From contig CM048846.1 in NCBI GenBank assembly GCA_026545225.1, forward strand, positions 19,510,501 through 19,574,500: a stretch of DNA of 64,000 nucleotides. Reading direction: 5' to 3'. The DNA comes from Cornus controversa. Taxonomy: Eukaryota; Streptophyta; Magnoliopsida; Cornales; Cornaceae. Position numbers and translations under genes: made by a program. Below are positions 25,601 through 36,957 of the stretch, in pieces (within the stretch, counting starts at the first letter, position 1; each line of letters opens with the position of its first letter). The notes under the pieces are model-generated. The model had not been told where the DNA came from and did not search any database. It was given only the letters and a program-made list of their open reading frames with translations.

Positions 25601-26830
25601 TCTTTTGGGGGTACTATCTCCTTTGCGTCTAGCTGATGACATTAAACTTAACACTCTTGGGAGGCAACCTCGCCGGTTGATTTTAGAGTACATTTAGTTA
25701 TATTTCACTTCTACTCGATAACTCTGTAACTGTTTAGTTGTTTTGCTACTTAGTTTAGGATTTTTTGTAGACTCTATCTGGATATGTTTATATTCTGTTT
25801 GGGGGTACGGTGTTTGATTAATATGGTTCTAAAGCATTTAGTCCATATTATTGTGTATTGCATCTTTGCAGGGACTGTACTTCTACCACACCAAAACAAT
25901 CGCAGTAATTTGTTCCAATGTTTTTCTCTCTATCTCAAATGATACATTGTTTATTTTGTTACTGTCCTTTTAACACTAGGGACAATGTTGTATTTTGTTT
26001 GGGGGTGGGGAAAGATTTATCAAAACGCATGCTTTTTTTGAAAATCTTTTGTTCCAAAATAAAGTCATTTTTCTAATTTATTCAAAAAAAAAAAATTGTG
26101 TTTGGTAGTATAATACCTTTACAATGGTGAGATTCGATTAACTTATGATCCGTTTCATGAAATCTAAGAGATGTTAATATTTTGATCTAAATTGAACTTG
26201 TTATTAGGGTAATGATAGACATTATTGCATCACGGGTATTTAGAAGCAGAAATAGTTTTTGCACAAAAGTCGAACTTTGCAATTTGAATTGAAAAGTGAG
26301 TAACCTCCTAATAATCTGGAAGATCTAATAGTAGAGACTTAGACCTTGTGAGCTTTCGTGTCTTTCACCTTTGTAGAGAGTTTTTATGCTAACTCTGAGT
26401 CACAAGATTACTCAATTTTCTTGGATACCGTATTAAAAATTATTGTTAGTCTCATTATCTTTCATTTTGGCTGATCACTAAGAATGAAATCACTTTGAGT
26501 TAAGAGAACATAGGCCTTGTAATTTATTTTTCTATAATCATATCATACCATAATCCTTGTTTCTATTGTTAGTTTCTGAAAAGTGATACGGATGTATAAT
26601 TGTTAATGAGATTTGAAAATTGTGTATAAAAAGAAGTGAAATAGAAAACGCTTAAATGACAAAATTTTGGAAGAAAAAGTTGAAAGTAATATACTTTAAG
26701 TGAGTTAGTTCTTCCCAAGCATTCTCGAATAAACCTTACCATTATCATTATCACTTTTTATCTTCCTTCTACCTAAAGTTACATTATAATAAAGTTCTTT
26801 TTGATTTGAAGGATAATATAGTTTGGATAA
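25601..26830. other. Retroelement 3' region without genes
   Basis: This 1.2-kb stretch holds the G-rich tracts mentioned for the Athila-like element and otherwise AT-rich sequence with no open frame of note. It probably contains the element's untranslated 3' part and an eroded LTR. Confidence 0.4.
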
Positions 26831-26835
26831 GAACT

Positions 26836-26985
26836 AAGTGACCCCAAATGGACGATAAAGTGTTCTAATAGAATTAAGTAACTAATGAATGGTGTTCCGA
26901 ACTCCAGATTCTGAGAGAAGTGATTTGACCTGCAATAATTGACAAAGAAATTGAAACTTGTAAGAAGTACCAATACACGTCCTTA
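26836..26985. repeat. Second copy of the 40-bp repeat unit and its flank
   Basis: One unit (26836-26875) of the 40-bp repeat is followed by the same flank as at 17914-18000, with GTTCCGAACTCCAGATTCTG and GACAAAGAAATTGAAACTTG, in the same orientation. The two copies bracket the Athila-like element. Confidence 0.7.
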
Positions 26986-27070
26986 GTAAAAACTGCACAT
27001 GTCTTTAATAAAAACCATACATGTCCTAAATAAAATTCTAACAAATTGGTCTTTACGCATTAGCATCATT

Positions 27071-28340
27071 TTATATTACATTGGTAAAAGAATCACGTAA
27101 CTCATTTGCTTCACAAAGTCGATTTTGAGAAAGATCAAGTCTTTGCCTTCTTCGGCAAGTACTAACTTCTTCTTGATCATCATCAACAAAACCATCTCTC
27201 CCATATTTCATAAATATTCTACTAACTTCTTCTTGATCGTCATCAACAAAAACATCTCTTCCATATTTCATAAATATTCTATCCTGTTGTGCCTGTATTC
27301 TAATGTAATTATGAAGAGTACAACAAGCAATGACAATATATTTTTGAATATTTGAATCAAAAGGAGCCATTTGTTTAATTATTGGATATCATATCTTCAA
27401 TACTCAAAAGCAACGTTCAATTACATTTCTTAGAGAGGAATGTCTAAAGGTAAATAATTCCTCCCGACCACGGGACCGCCTTCCACTAAGTCTACACTTT
27501 TGCATGTGGTATTTTTCACCTCGATATGGGGTTAAATAACCAGGCAAGTTTATGTATCCAGAATTCACAAGATAATATTTCCCTGTAAATAAGTAATTAA
27601 CTCAACATTCCATCGTCTCACAAACATAAACAAAACTAAATATAAACTCCATAAATATTGTAATATACCTTCAAGTGGTCGTGAAAATTTATTATCATTA
27701 TTTTTTACACACTCCCAAAACACCCTGACATCATTTGCAGTCCCTTCCCAACCTGTCATGACAAAAGTAAATTGCATGTCGAATGAACATGCAACCATGA
27801 CATTCATGGTAGTGTTTGATTTCCTACCATGATAGGAAATTTGTTGATGAGAGGGAACCATGCAGATACGTGTGTTCTATCAATAACTCCAACGCAATTA
27901 TAAATAAAAAGAATATACAAATGAACACATTAGTAATATGAGTTCTTATAAATATTAAAACAATGATAATATCTGAGTCTCACTTCAAAGTAAGGACAAA
28001 CTTTTGGATCATGTAAGATCTGTGGTGGAACCACATTAAGATTTGGTAGAGTAATAATCTGCTTCCCCAAGTTACATATAGCTATTAGGATAGTATGAAA
28101 ATACTTGGACACTATCCATCTAGAGTGTTGAAATCTCTCAGCCACAATACGGTATATCTCATTATGAGCTAAATATAAAGAAACATTGCAACCTGTTCTT
28201 GAATTGAGAGATACCTAGAGTCTATCATTCCATCATTCTTCAACCCATCACATAAATTTAAGAATACACGTTTCTCCATTCTAAACATTTCTTGGCATAT
28301 AGTGAAATACCCCCTACTATTTCACGCATGAGTTGGCCAG
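27071..28340 (-). pseudogene. PIF/Harbinger transposase (DDE_Tnp_4 type)
   Basis: Read on the minus strand, the N-terminal region has MFRMEKRVFLNLCDGLKNDG and AERFQHSRWIVSKYFHTIL. The catalytic part has CVGVIDRTRI (first Asp), ACSFDMQFTFVMTGWEGTAN followed by DVRV (second Asp), NSGYINLPGYLTPYRG and NVIER (Glu). The C-terminus has FDSNIQKYIVIACCTLHNYI. A shift breaks MFLY from AHNEIYR near 28165, an intron-like gap lies at about 27890-27950, and further breaks follow. Near the C-terminus a tandem duplication of about 20 residues (RIFMKYGRD...VDDDQEEVS) occurs twice. Family transposases need a Myb/SANT-like partner, whose remains lie at 31200-31840. Confidence 0.8.
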
Positions 28341-28889
28341 TCTTACATATAAAACATAAAGGATACCTACAACTGATAGCATACAAGCATATAATACAAG
28401 GATAAAAGAAAAAAAAATTATAAATGCTGAAAGGAAAGTCTAATTGAAATAATAAATAACGTTAAATGACTATAGTACAAGTCTGAACAATACAACTTGA
28501 AAGTCCCGTAACTCAAGGACCCCTTTAACCATAAAAGTAATTATTTTTAAAAAAAATGTCTAAATCCCTACACTGCAGTTTAGTAAGGAATAGATGATTG
28601 CCACACTCTACGAACTCCACGCTCAAATCTCGAGGTGGAAACTGTTTAAGAACTAAAATATCAACAAAGTGTGTTAAACTCACGAGCAAGTTCCCTTTAC
28701 TACCACCCAATAGAGGATTGATAAACATACCCTCTATATGAGGGACAACAAAATATATAGATATATACGTATCATTTCCTCATTTAACCCTTGTCCCAAA
28801 ATAGAGAACCATCTTACACACCATACCAATCGGTCCCTTATCACACAAATTATATAACCTATTTTCTAAGTTTAAACCAAAGGCAATTC

Positions 28890-29118
28890 TTACATGCCCG
28901 AACACTTTATTAAGTAAATACCCTATTAGTATTTGACAATCCTAACATGCCTCCCTTATATACATATTAAATACCTTATTATGTAATTGACAATCCTCAG
29001 ATGTCTCCCTCATAAACCTATTAAATACCTTATTAGGTAATTGGCAATCCTCACATGCCTCCCTTATTAACCTTGAATAACTTATTAGATATTTGGCAAT
29101 CTTGACGTGCCTCCTCTA
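28890..29118. repeat. About four tandem copies of a 50-65 bp unit
   Basis: The unit contains ATTAAATACCTTATTA, then TTGRCAATCCT and ACATGCCTCCC. The copies are diverged and the last is shorter. The array sits between the two Harbinger genes. Confidence 0.6.
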
Positions 29119-31190
29119 TTCCTTAAAAAAAAAATTAACATCCTTAAAAGCATGGTAATTAATATAATAAAATCCCATTACCACGTGAATAAATAAATTA
29201 ATCGCACTATTTTATACACTGAATTAAGCATCAACATTTAAAACACAAACATTTATGTTTGTAAAGAAACAATTAAAGAGAACAAATAAACAATTAAAAA
29301 TAAAATCACATAAATAAACCTACATTGCAATATAAACACCAAGTGTAACTAAACCTAAGTCTAAATTAGGTTTCCATGTATATTCTGTCCCTAAAGGTCT
29401 TATATTATTTTTCAAAAATTTTTAACATTTTTTTGGTAATTTAAAATATAAAAAAATTTCCAACTTTAAAGTACACTTTTTGTGCTAAATCTATAACTAG
29501 GAGAACTTATTTTATCTTAAAATTAAAGTCCCATGTATTTTTTGTCCAAAAAAGAAAATTTTGAATTTTCAAAAATTTTAAAAAATATTTTTCCTATTTT
29601 TTTCAATTTAAAAATGATTAAAATTAAAAAATATATTTAAATATTCCGGACTAGGCCCAAACTGGGCCTAGTGGTTGGGCTCGATGAATGGGACCGGACC
29701 ACCACTTTTTCGGTCCCCCCAGTGGTTGAAACAAGGCTCACACGCCCCCATGCACCGGCAGCTCGCGTGGCTGCACAGGGCTCTGTTCATCATTTTCTTC
29801 AGCCCCTTTTTCACGCACCAGCCTGTTACACTCTCCCTTCTCGTCGATAATGATTTTCGACACTTTTTCCAGCCTATTTCGACCCCCATTCCACTCATTC
29901 TATACACCAAATTACTCCTCATCACCTAAGCTTTCAATTGGTACAAGAATTTCTTTTATTCATGGTATGAATCAAAACCCCAATTTCAAGTTTATAGGGT
30001 TCATATACCCATCCCTTCCAACTTCGGTCAACACCATATTGAATTGTATTAATTCTCGAAATCACCATCCAAATCACAAAACTACACTATATTGATCACT
30101 AGCAACAAAATCAGTTCACAACTCTCATATTCTATCTCAACCTTCTTATGCATTGGTGTATATATATATATAACCACACATATACACATATAAATACATA
30201 ATAAAACAAACAAACATTTCATGTGTATAAACCATATACAGAACGCATAATAGAAAAAAAAAACCCTTTCATTAATTTAGGTTCAAATCATTAAAAATTT
30301 ACAAGAACACAATATTATTTAACTATGTTTATAAGTACAAAGGGGAGGTGTAGAGATTGAACTTGCATTGTGATTTTGAGCAAAATCACATTCTCTTCCT
30401 TCCTTTGGCGTTTACCATTCTCTCCCTTTTTATGCGTAGGAACTCCCTGTGTGTAGGAACGACTGAACTCTAATTTCTTTTCTTTTATTCTATTTTCTTT
30501 TCTAGAATTACTAAAATAATTCCTAAATAATTAAAATAATAAATATAAATATATTTAGCCAACCTATATATAAATATATATATAACTCAACTCAATAGTC
30601 TAGCCCAACCTAAAAATAATTAAAAAATAAAAGGAAATACAGCCCAATAACCCATATATTTTATTTAAATGAAAAATCTACATTTAAAACAAATATTTCA
30701 CAACCATTTAAAATCAATTAACACATAGGAACAAATCAACCATCCACATTAAACAAAAGAACAGGCATTGACCAAATTAACTAAAGCATTTAAGAAGCCA
30801 CAAAATAAATAATTTAAATAATTAAAAACTCAATTTAAATATCCTCAAATTACAGGATATTATATCTAGAGCCATGATGATGAATTATTTTGAGTATATA
30901 ATCATGGCATTGTAAAGCACTATTCCTACATGACCTATTAGATATCAAGTCCTTTTTATACCCTTCTGCTATGCAAAAAAATATTATAACCTATTGTGCC
31001 TTTTCTGCTTCGAATATCACATAAGTTTTGTATATCTTGATATCTATCTATTGATAAATGACAAAATTTGAATACAAGATACATAATAAGAATTAATTCA
31101 TATGAAATAACTACCACAAATACAAAGCAAATAGAAGACATAAGTTTTCATATTACATTACCAAATCCAATCTAAAAAGACATAACTACC
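29119..31190. other. Non-coding interior of the Harbinger region
   Basis: I see no gene in these 2 kb. A less AT-rich patch at 29650-29840 includes the inverted words GGCCCA and TGGGCC and short open frames on both strands, which I regard as chance or as part of an unclassified repeat. A 75-bp step separates two copies of ACCACAAATACAAAGCAAAT near 31112 and 31187. Confidence 0.35.
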
Positions 31191-31199
31191 ACAAATACA

Positions 31200-31840
31200 A
31201 AGCAAATAGAAGACATAACTCTTTCTATGGTTAATGCAAAAATATATTCCTTTATCCTATGACGAGGCAACCTCAGCTCTTCACTACGTTCCCTCTTAAC
31301 TTCCTTCTTAGGCAAAGGACTTTCATCACTATCTGAGGGTCTTAAGGTGGAGGGATATGCCTTAGAGCCACTTGTATTTGTTCCATCAAAAATTCCACAT
31401 AATCTATCAAAGTGCTGACAACTTTTTTCTTGAACCGTTTCACTCTTGGCATAACGTATAACATGTAATTCTTAGAGTCAAGATAAACTAAACATAAGCA
31501 AACTAAAAAAAGTAAATAAATATAATACTATACACATCTTTTCCAATTTTTTTCATCTATTATAATCTATTATCACTGTCCCAGTGGTTAAGTTATATCC
31601 AACTCTAGTCTCTTGCAACAATCTTTTGAATTCTTTTTGTGCAATCCTCATTTGACTGTACTTGTTTTTCAGTTGACGTTTATCATAACTATAGTCAATG
31701 AAACTTTTCATTCCCGTAATGAAGTTATTCCAACCAGAATTAAAAAATGTAGTCGTAAGTCTATTCGATCCCCTTTTTTATTTCTTTCTCCATCAGTTGG
31801 ATGAACTTCTCTTCTTTAGAGGCATTCCATATGTTTTTGT
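31200..31840 (-). pseudogene. Harbinger Myb/SANT-like partner protein (ORF1 type)
   Basis: On the minus strand about 31840-31560 reads FIQLMEKEIKKG, then after a shift GWNNFITGMKSFIDYSYDKR, QLKNKYSQMRIAQKEFKRLL and ETRVGYNLTTGTV. This is the Myb/SANT-like fold typical of Harbinger ORF1 and its host-gene relatives. A second piece at about 31460-31200 has EKSCQHFDRLCGIFDGTNTS, YPSTLRPSDSDESPLPKKE and a basic tail, matching the HYDELCIIFG-type block. Stops and frame changes show that it is dead. It lies upstream of the transposase on the same strand, as in many plant Harbinger elements. Confidence 0.7.
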
Positions 31841-33064
31841 TCTGACATATGCCTATAAGTATATCATATAACTAGCATGTAAATACTACATGAAATGAAC
31901 AAAAAGACAATTATGATTGATTTATAATTGGTGCAAGTGATAGCTATATTTTGCTAAGAAGGCATGACTTTTAATAACAATCGAATTCATAATTTACAAA
32001 CAAGATTATAAGTTATAAATAAAGTTTTTAATGCTCTGTTAATACACAATATTTTGTCCATTAAAACAAATGAAGTCACTAAATAAAAGTAAAAGTCTAA
32101 CATGCAATAACATCTTTCGTTAACTACTAATCCTCCTTCTAATTCCATATGTGAACAAGGTTTATAATCTAATTATTTAAAAGAAAATCGTATATATACC
32201 AAAAGTAATACACATTTTAGTACATGAAATCAATGTGTTAGAGTAGTACCACACACTCAAACTCAAATTAATTACATACGTTTAAGGATCAAGATTTGTG
32301 AAGACTTTTTTAGGACAAAAAAAGTAAAGGAAAAGAAAAATAACAAAAATCTAAAGATTGATCTTTTCTTTTTTTTTTTTTTTTTTTGTATTTGGTACTT
32401 TTTTTTCTTCTTCTTTGCAGATAATGATTGGTTCTTTGCCATGAGTAGGAACTGGGGATTCCCAAGCTTAGTGACTCTAAGTGATCCATATGACAAATCA
32501 AAGGGCTTCATAGTGAATGATTCTATTATTATTGAAGCAAAAATTTCAATGTTGTTTGTGAAACTGTGATTAAGAACTTCACATAATCAATGTTCCATTA
32601 TGCCTTCAAAGAAAAAGAAACAAGATAATACTCTTTAGTTCTGATTGATATCATTGGCATTGCAGTGGCTTTCAATTGATTGTTTTAATCATTTCATTAG
32701 TTTTAGATTTTTTAGGCTAAATGTTAAAGAAAACAGACAGAGAGTAATTGCCACACAAAATAATAAGAAAACAGACACAAGTATATCTATTGACACTGAA
32801 GACATACAGACATAAACAAACTAAGATATGTTCAATGTATTCATCTTATATTTGGAAACAAACTCAAATATGTTCAAATAGGATCTGAAACAATTATATT
32901 CACATTATATTTTGGAAACAAAACCATATCTTTGCTCAAAACATGAAATTTTAAAACAAGATTAAAATGTTGAGAGTGTACTTTGGCTTAAAGATCAGGG
33001 AGAGATGAGTGACATAAGGCTCTGGAGAGAGACAAGTAAGATGAGAGAGTCGAGTGAGATGAGG

Positions 33065-33073
33065 CTATATATA
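33065..33073 (-). promoter_or_regulatory. TATA box, possible promoter of the Harbinger ORF1
   Basis: On the minus strand CTATATATAGCC is followed downstream by a CT-rich leader. It is 1.2 kb upstream of the Myb/SANT-like fragment and 0.3 kb inside the putative element end. Its role is inferred from position. Confidence 0.35.
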
Positions 33074-33137
33074 GATTTAGGGTTAATAAATAGATATATC
33101 TGGCCTCTATCGTTTAAGACAGTGGTTCGTAAATTTT

Positions 33138-33170
33138 AAGTGGGCACTGTAGTCGTTACAGTGCCCACTT
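33138..33170. other. Perfect 14-bp hairpin
   Basis: AAGTGGGCACTGTA and TACAGTGCCCACTT form a perfect 14-bp stem around a GTCGT loop. It is close to the right end of the Harbinger region. It could be a cruciform or a transposase-binding site; no T-run follows, so it is not a Pol III or bacterial-type terminator. Confidence 0.7.
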
Positions 33171-33343
33171 CAAAGTGGAATTACATTTTGAAAGCTTGGA
33201 TTTCTAGCTTTAAGTTTTAGAAGGAAAGTGGCAATGAATTCTCACGTGGTTTTTAAAATTTTGAAATGAAATTAAAGTTACCAAACACGATTATAAAATT
33301 TGACACCCGAAATTTAAAAACGAAAACTGGAATCTGAAATCCA

Positions 33344-33363
33344 TAACCTTTCCAAACAACCCC
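33344..33363. repeat. Candidate right end of the Harbinger element
   Basis: The sequence CCAAACAACCCC followed by TAA gives, read inwards, the GGGGTTGTTTGG tip seen in many PIF/Harbinger elements next to a TAA/TTA target. The matching left tip was not found before 27071, so that side is probably truncated. Confidence 0.45.
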
Positions 33364-33366
33364 TAA

Positions 33367-34600
33367 GCAATCCCACAAAGCAAGTAAATAAAATAAAGTG
33401 CAATAAAGTAAAAAACGCACTATATATACGTGAAAAAACTAGATCGAAAAAAAATCACGGGTGAGGCTTGTAGCTCCGGAGAATCAAATCCACTATCATC
33501 AAAGCAAAGTACAACATAATTTTTTTCAAATTCATACTCATTCCACTCTCACAAGAACTTGATACGGAATGCCTTAGGCTTACTCTTGCAACTCTCTAGT
33601 CCAATTGTTGCAAACTCCCGACTAACGTCACAATTATTCCATAAGGGTAACAGGAATAACACGAACAATCAGCAAGTATGCTGTTCCCTTCGTAGTGTGA
33701 TATTCTTCTTCTTCCTCACCAATGAACAGTTGTAGAAGAAACCAAACGATCTAGTAGCTTGATCAATAAAAAATCTCTAAAGTAGTTTTCGTATGATTGA
33801 TCAAGTAAAGAGAGAGACACAACCTAAATCACTCATCGTGTATATATGTGTGTGATCTTTCAATGAAATATAAACAAAGAATTAATGAAGAATTTTTTGC
33901 CCTAAAAATATCTCTATGCTTTCTCTTTATAAAAATATTAAGTTTGATGTGTATTGAAAGCTTAATGAGAGAGAAGACATGAAGTTTTTATAGATGTTAA
34001 AAATCCTATTCTTCCTTGAAAAATAAGTTAAAAATCAATTGGAAACAAGTCCTAACGTTTAAGAAAAGTTCAAAGTTCAATCCTAATTGAAATAGGAATG
34101 TTGCAATGCAAAATCGCCAGACCAGGAAGTATGGACCGGTCCAGCTCATTCTTGGACCAGTCCAACATTGTGAAATTAGAGATTTTAGATCCTGATACTT
34201 GATGGACTCGTCCAAATTTGAGTTAGATCGGTCCAACCTTGAATTTTGTGAAAAATAGCCTGAAAATCTTAATTTTCAAGGTCAGAATCTCCTGTTTTGA
34301 AATATATATGTTCTCACTACTTTACCTGGATTACGTGACTCTCATTCTTGATAAATGATGTCCACATGCAATCGAAACCATCCAAAAATTTCAGTCGATC
34401 AAATCCTTGTTCAATACATTGATACCTTCTTCCGAAGTGTCAAACTTCATTCTTTTGAAGATCGTTTGTATAGTTGGTGTAGAACTTCATGCTTGCATTT
34501 TGTCTTGAATTTCATGATTAATTACAAGAATATAAATAAAAGATTACAATTCAATCATATTTAATTTTGATACCAAAAATTACCAATTACAAATATATAC
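33367..34600. other. Non-coding interval, unclassified repeat
   Basis: No gene is visible. The motif GACCGGTCCA and variants (GGACCAGTCCAA, GATCGGTCCAAC) recur at 34133-34240. A short Harbinger-unrelated element such as a minus-oriented LTR could be present, but no paired ends are seen. Confidence 0.35.
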
Positions 34601-34719
34601 GTCACAATTCCCTCTTCTGCTTGTAACACTCTCCAATGGAGTCTCTCTGTAATTGTTGATACTGATGTCCAAGTGCAGATGGTACTTAGCTCCGGTACTT
34701 GGTGGATGAGCTAAGTGAT

Positions 34720-34928
34720 AAATACATCTATTTGGGCCTTTTGGTTGATTTGGGTTTGATGTACTTTTGTTTCTTTTGGGCCTGTTTGTTTGTTTGTTTT
34801 TTTTTTTTGTCTTTTGATCCAACAGGGCCTTTTGTTTTTGTTTTTTCAAACATGGGGTATGCCCCCATTTTCTTGTATATTCCTCCTTCTATATATTTTA
34901 TATATACATACTTGTTTACCGAAAAAAA
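34720..34928 (+). mobile_element. Probable 3' tail of a LINE retrotransposon
   Basis: A T/G-rich segment (TTTGGGCC, TTTGGGCCTG, CATGGGGTATGCCCCCATTT) ends in TATATACATACTTGTTTACC, followed by GAAAAAAAA. Plant L1-type LINEs commonly end in such a TATATA...CCG-poly(A) tail. No recognisable reverse transcriptase remains upstream, so this would be a severely 5'-truncated copy. Confidence 0.4.
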
Positions 34929-35363
34929 AGGTCTATCTTCTCTTTACGTGTAATGGTGAATTGTTAAAAAAAAGTGTGATGGTGAACTGTTAAAAAAAAC
35001 TAAAACTCATGAAAATAAACACATCCTTAACATAAAAGAATATTTATTTGGGTTTGACGGGGAAAAAGGTAAAAAGGATGATGATGTGTTTATTAAGAAG
35101 AAATAGAAGAATTTATCATTTCATAATTTTTTTCATTCCGCCTTTTTTTGTTATAATAATATTCTATAATTAAAAATGTATTAAACAAATCATATCGTGT
35201 TAAAGGTTACATAATCCACTAATTTATTAAATAGTTCATTTAACTCTTTTATTAAATAAATTACATGTGTCGTGTCATTATATTTTTGATAAACAAAGCA
35301 TGTGTCAAGAATTATTGACACAAATAATAAATTATTCATACTAGACTCGATACACATATAGAA

Positions 35364-35576
35364 GAGAAATGCTAAACGTCATGAAATTATTTTATGAATT
35401 TCTATCATGAATGATGTGACAGGTAACGTGGAGAGTTAGTATTGGTGAAATTCAGTGATAATATCATAGGAGTTTGTGTATGAGGGAAATCCCACCAATA
35501 CTAACTCTCTACGTTACCTGCCACATCATTCATGATACAAATTCATGAAATAATTTCATGACGTGTAGCATTGCTC
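35364..35576. mobile_element. Foldback MITE of 213 bp
   Basis: The left arm begins GAGAAATGCTAAACGTCATG. Its inverse begins GAGCAATGCTACACGTCATG and ends the element at 35576. The arms run for about 80 bp each (sharing ATGAATGATGTG and GAGAGTTAGTATTGGTG) around a 50-bp centre. I could not define a target duplication, so the superfamily stays open. Confidence 0.75.
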
Positions 35577-35780
35577 ATCATCAAAAACATAATTCCAATG
35601 GTAGTACCTCAAGTCTTTCATGCATCATCAAACGAATCATTATAATAATGTAAAATTTGGAACATATTTCTCTCAACATACGATTGGTCTATATCTCATG
35701 GCCAATACATTGATTTGGAGTCCAAAGTTACAAAATTATAATAGTTTTTCCCCCTTTTTGAGTTGCAAATTGTAATATTA

Positions 35781-36096
35781 GGGCTTGTTCGGCATACGTT
35801 TTGTTTTTGTTATTTTGTTTCTGTCTAAAACAGAACAAGTATTTTGTTACGAATATATTTTAAATAGAATCAAAAACACGTGTGGTAAGAAAAATTTGTG
35901 TTATTTATTTATTTATTTTTATTTTTTCTGTTACAGTTGCTGAGACACAATAAAAAATCAAAATAGTGTTTTGAATTTCGGTCCAAAATTTTGAAACGTT
36001 TTTGACACTATTCAAATACAATGGGCGATAGCAAACCTGCTTTGCTTTACAATGTCAAAACAAAAACAAAAAACAAAACGTATGTCAAACAAGCCC
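35781..36096. mobile_element. Tourist-like (PIF/Harbinger) MITE
   Basis: The element starts GGGCTTGTTCGGCATACGTT and ends with the inverse of GGGCTTGTTTGACATACGTT. It is flanked on both sides by TTA (35778-35780 and 36097-36099), the 3-bp target preference of PIF/Harbinger. It is 316 bp long and non-coding. A dead Harbinger element lies 2.4 kb to the left, but no common tip beyond the GGG...TTGTT pattern links them. Confidence 0.8.
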
Positions 36097-36957
36097 TTAG
36101 AGACTAGTATTTTAGTTAAATTTTTGTATCCATGTTCAGATCCTTCTTGTGGTTTTTGGGACACCAGAAGGTAAAAGGAATTTTACAAAACAAATTATTT
36201 GGAGGTTTAAGAGAACTAAAACAAATCATGATCGAATATTGCATGATGCAATAAAATCTTCAGATTTTGAGTCATTTATGTACTCTTAATATTAGTCTGT
36301 GATGCGTCTTCAATTATTTGGTGGTTTTGAAATTTTGTATTCCCTTTTTTTTACAAAATTGTACAGACACATGTTTTGAAGAGTCCATCAATGTATTTTT
36401 ACCGTTAAACAACAAAATAAGAGCTCACATAATATCCAAAATTCTGACTCCGTGTTGCACCCGTGATATATATATATATGCAAAAATGAACTATTGTTTA
36501 TCCGTGAAATTTTTTTTTCACACCATATATAGTAACGCTGGAATATTATTGCTGTCTTTTAATAATTTAACTTTTTTACACTTACATCATATACCTCAGT
36601 TAGTATACTTGGTGTGGGTAGGTCATTACTATATATATATACTGTATTCCAAAATTTTGTTGGATTCATTATGCATTAGGATGTGAAGATTATATGAGAG
36701 CATGGTAAAATTTAATACAGTATATATATATATATATCTAGTGTATTAAAGAAAAGACAAGACAACCGAAGCTGCATGAAATTTAAACAATATTAGAAAT
36801 AGTAGTAGGGAATGCTAAAGGCATTTTGGACTTTGCATCACATTCTTCATATGCGTCTGCATCAACATTCCTAAAGGAGAGTGTTGGAGACCCGGTTTGT
36901 TCAGCTAAAGCTTGAAAAGCTGGTGTTTTTGTGACTTGTCAATTCAAAAAGAAAAGG
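36097..36957. other. AT-rich spacer without a gene
   Basis: The only longer open frame (36318-36686 on the plus strand) is low-complexity and crossed by TA microsatellites at 36466 and 36631. I do not regard it as coding. Confidence 0.45.

Noticed and set aside
29668..29929. Overlapping open frames on both strands of about 85 codons with several Cys on the minus strand
   Set aside because: The patch is merely GC-richer than its surroundings; there is no motif, no partner exon and no promoter.
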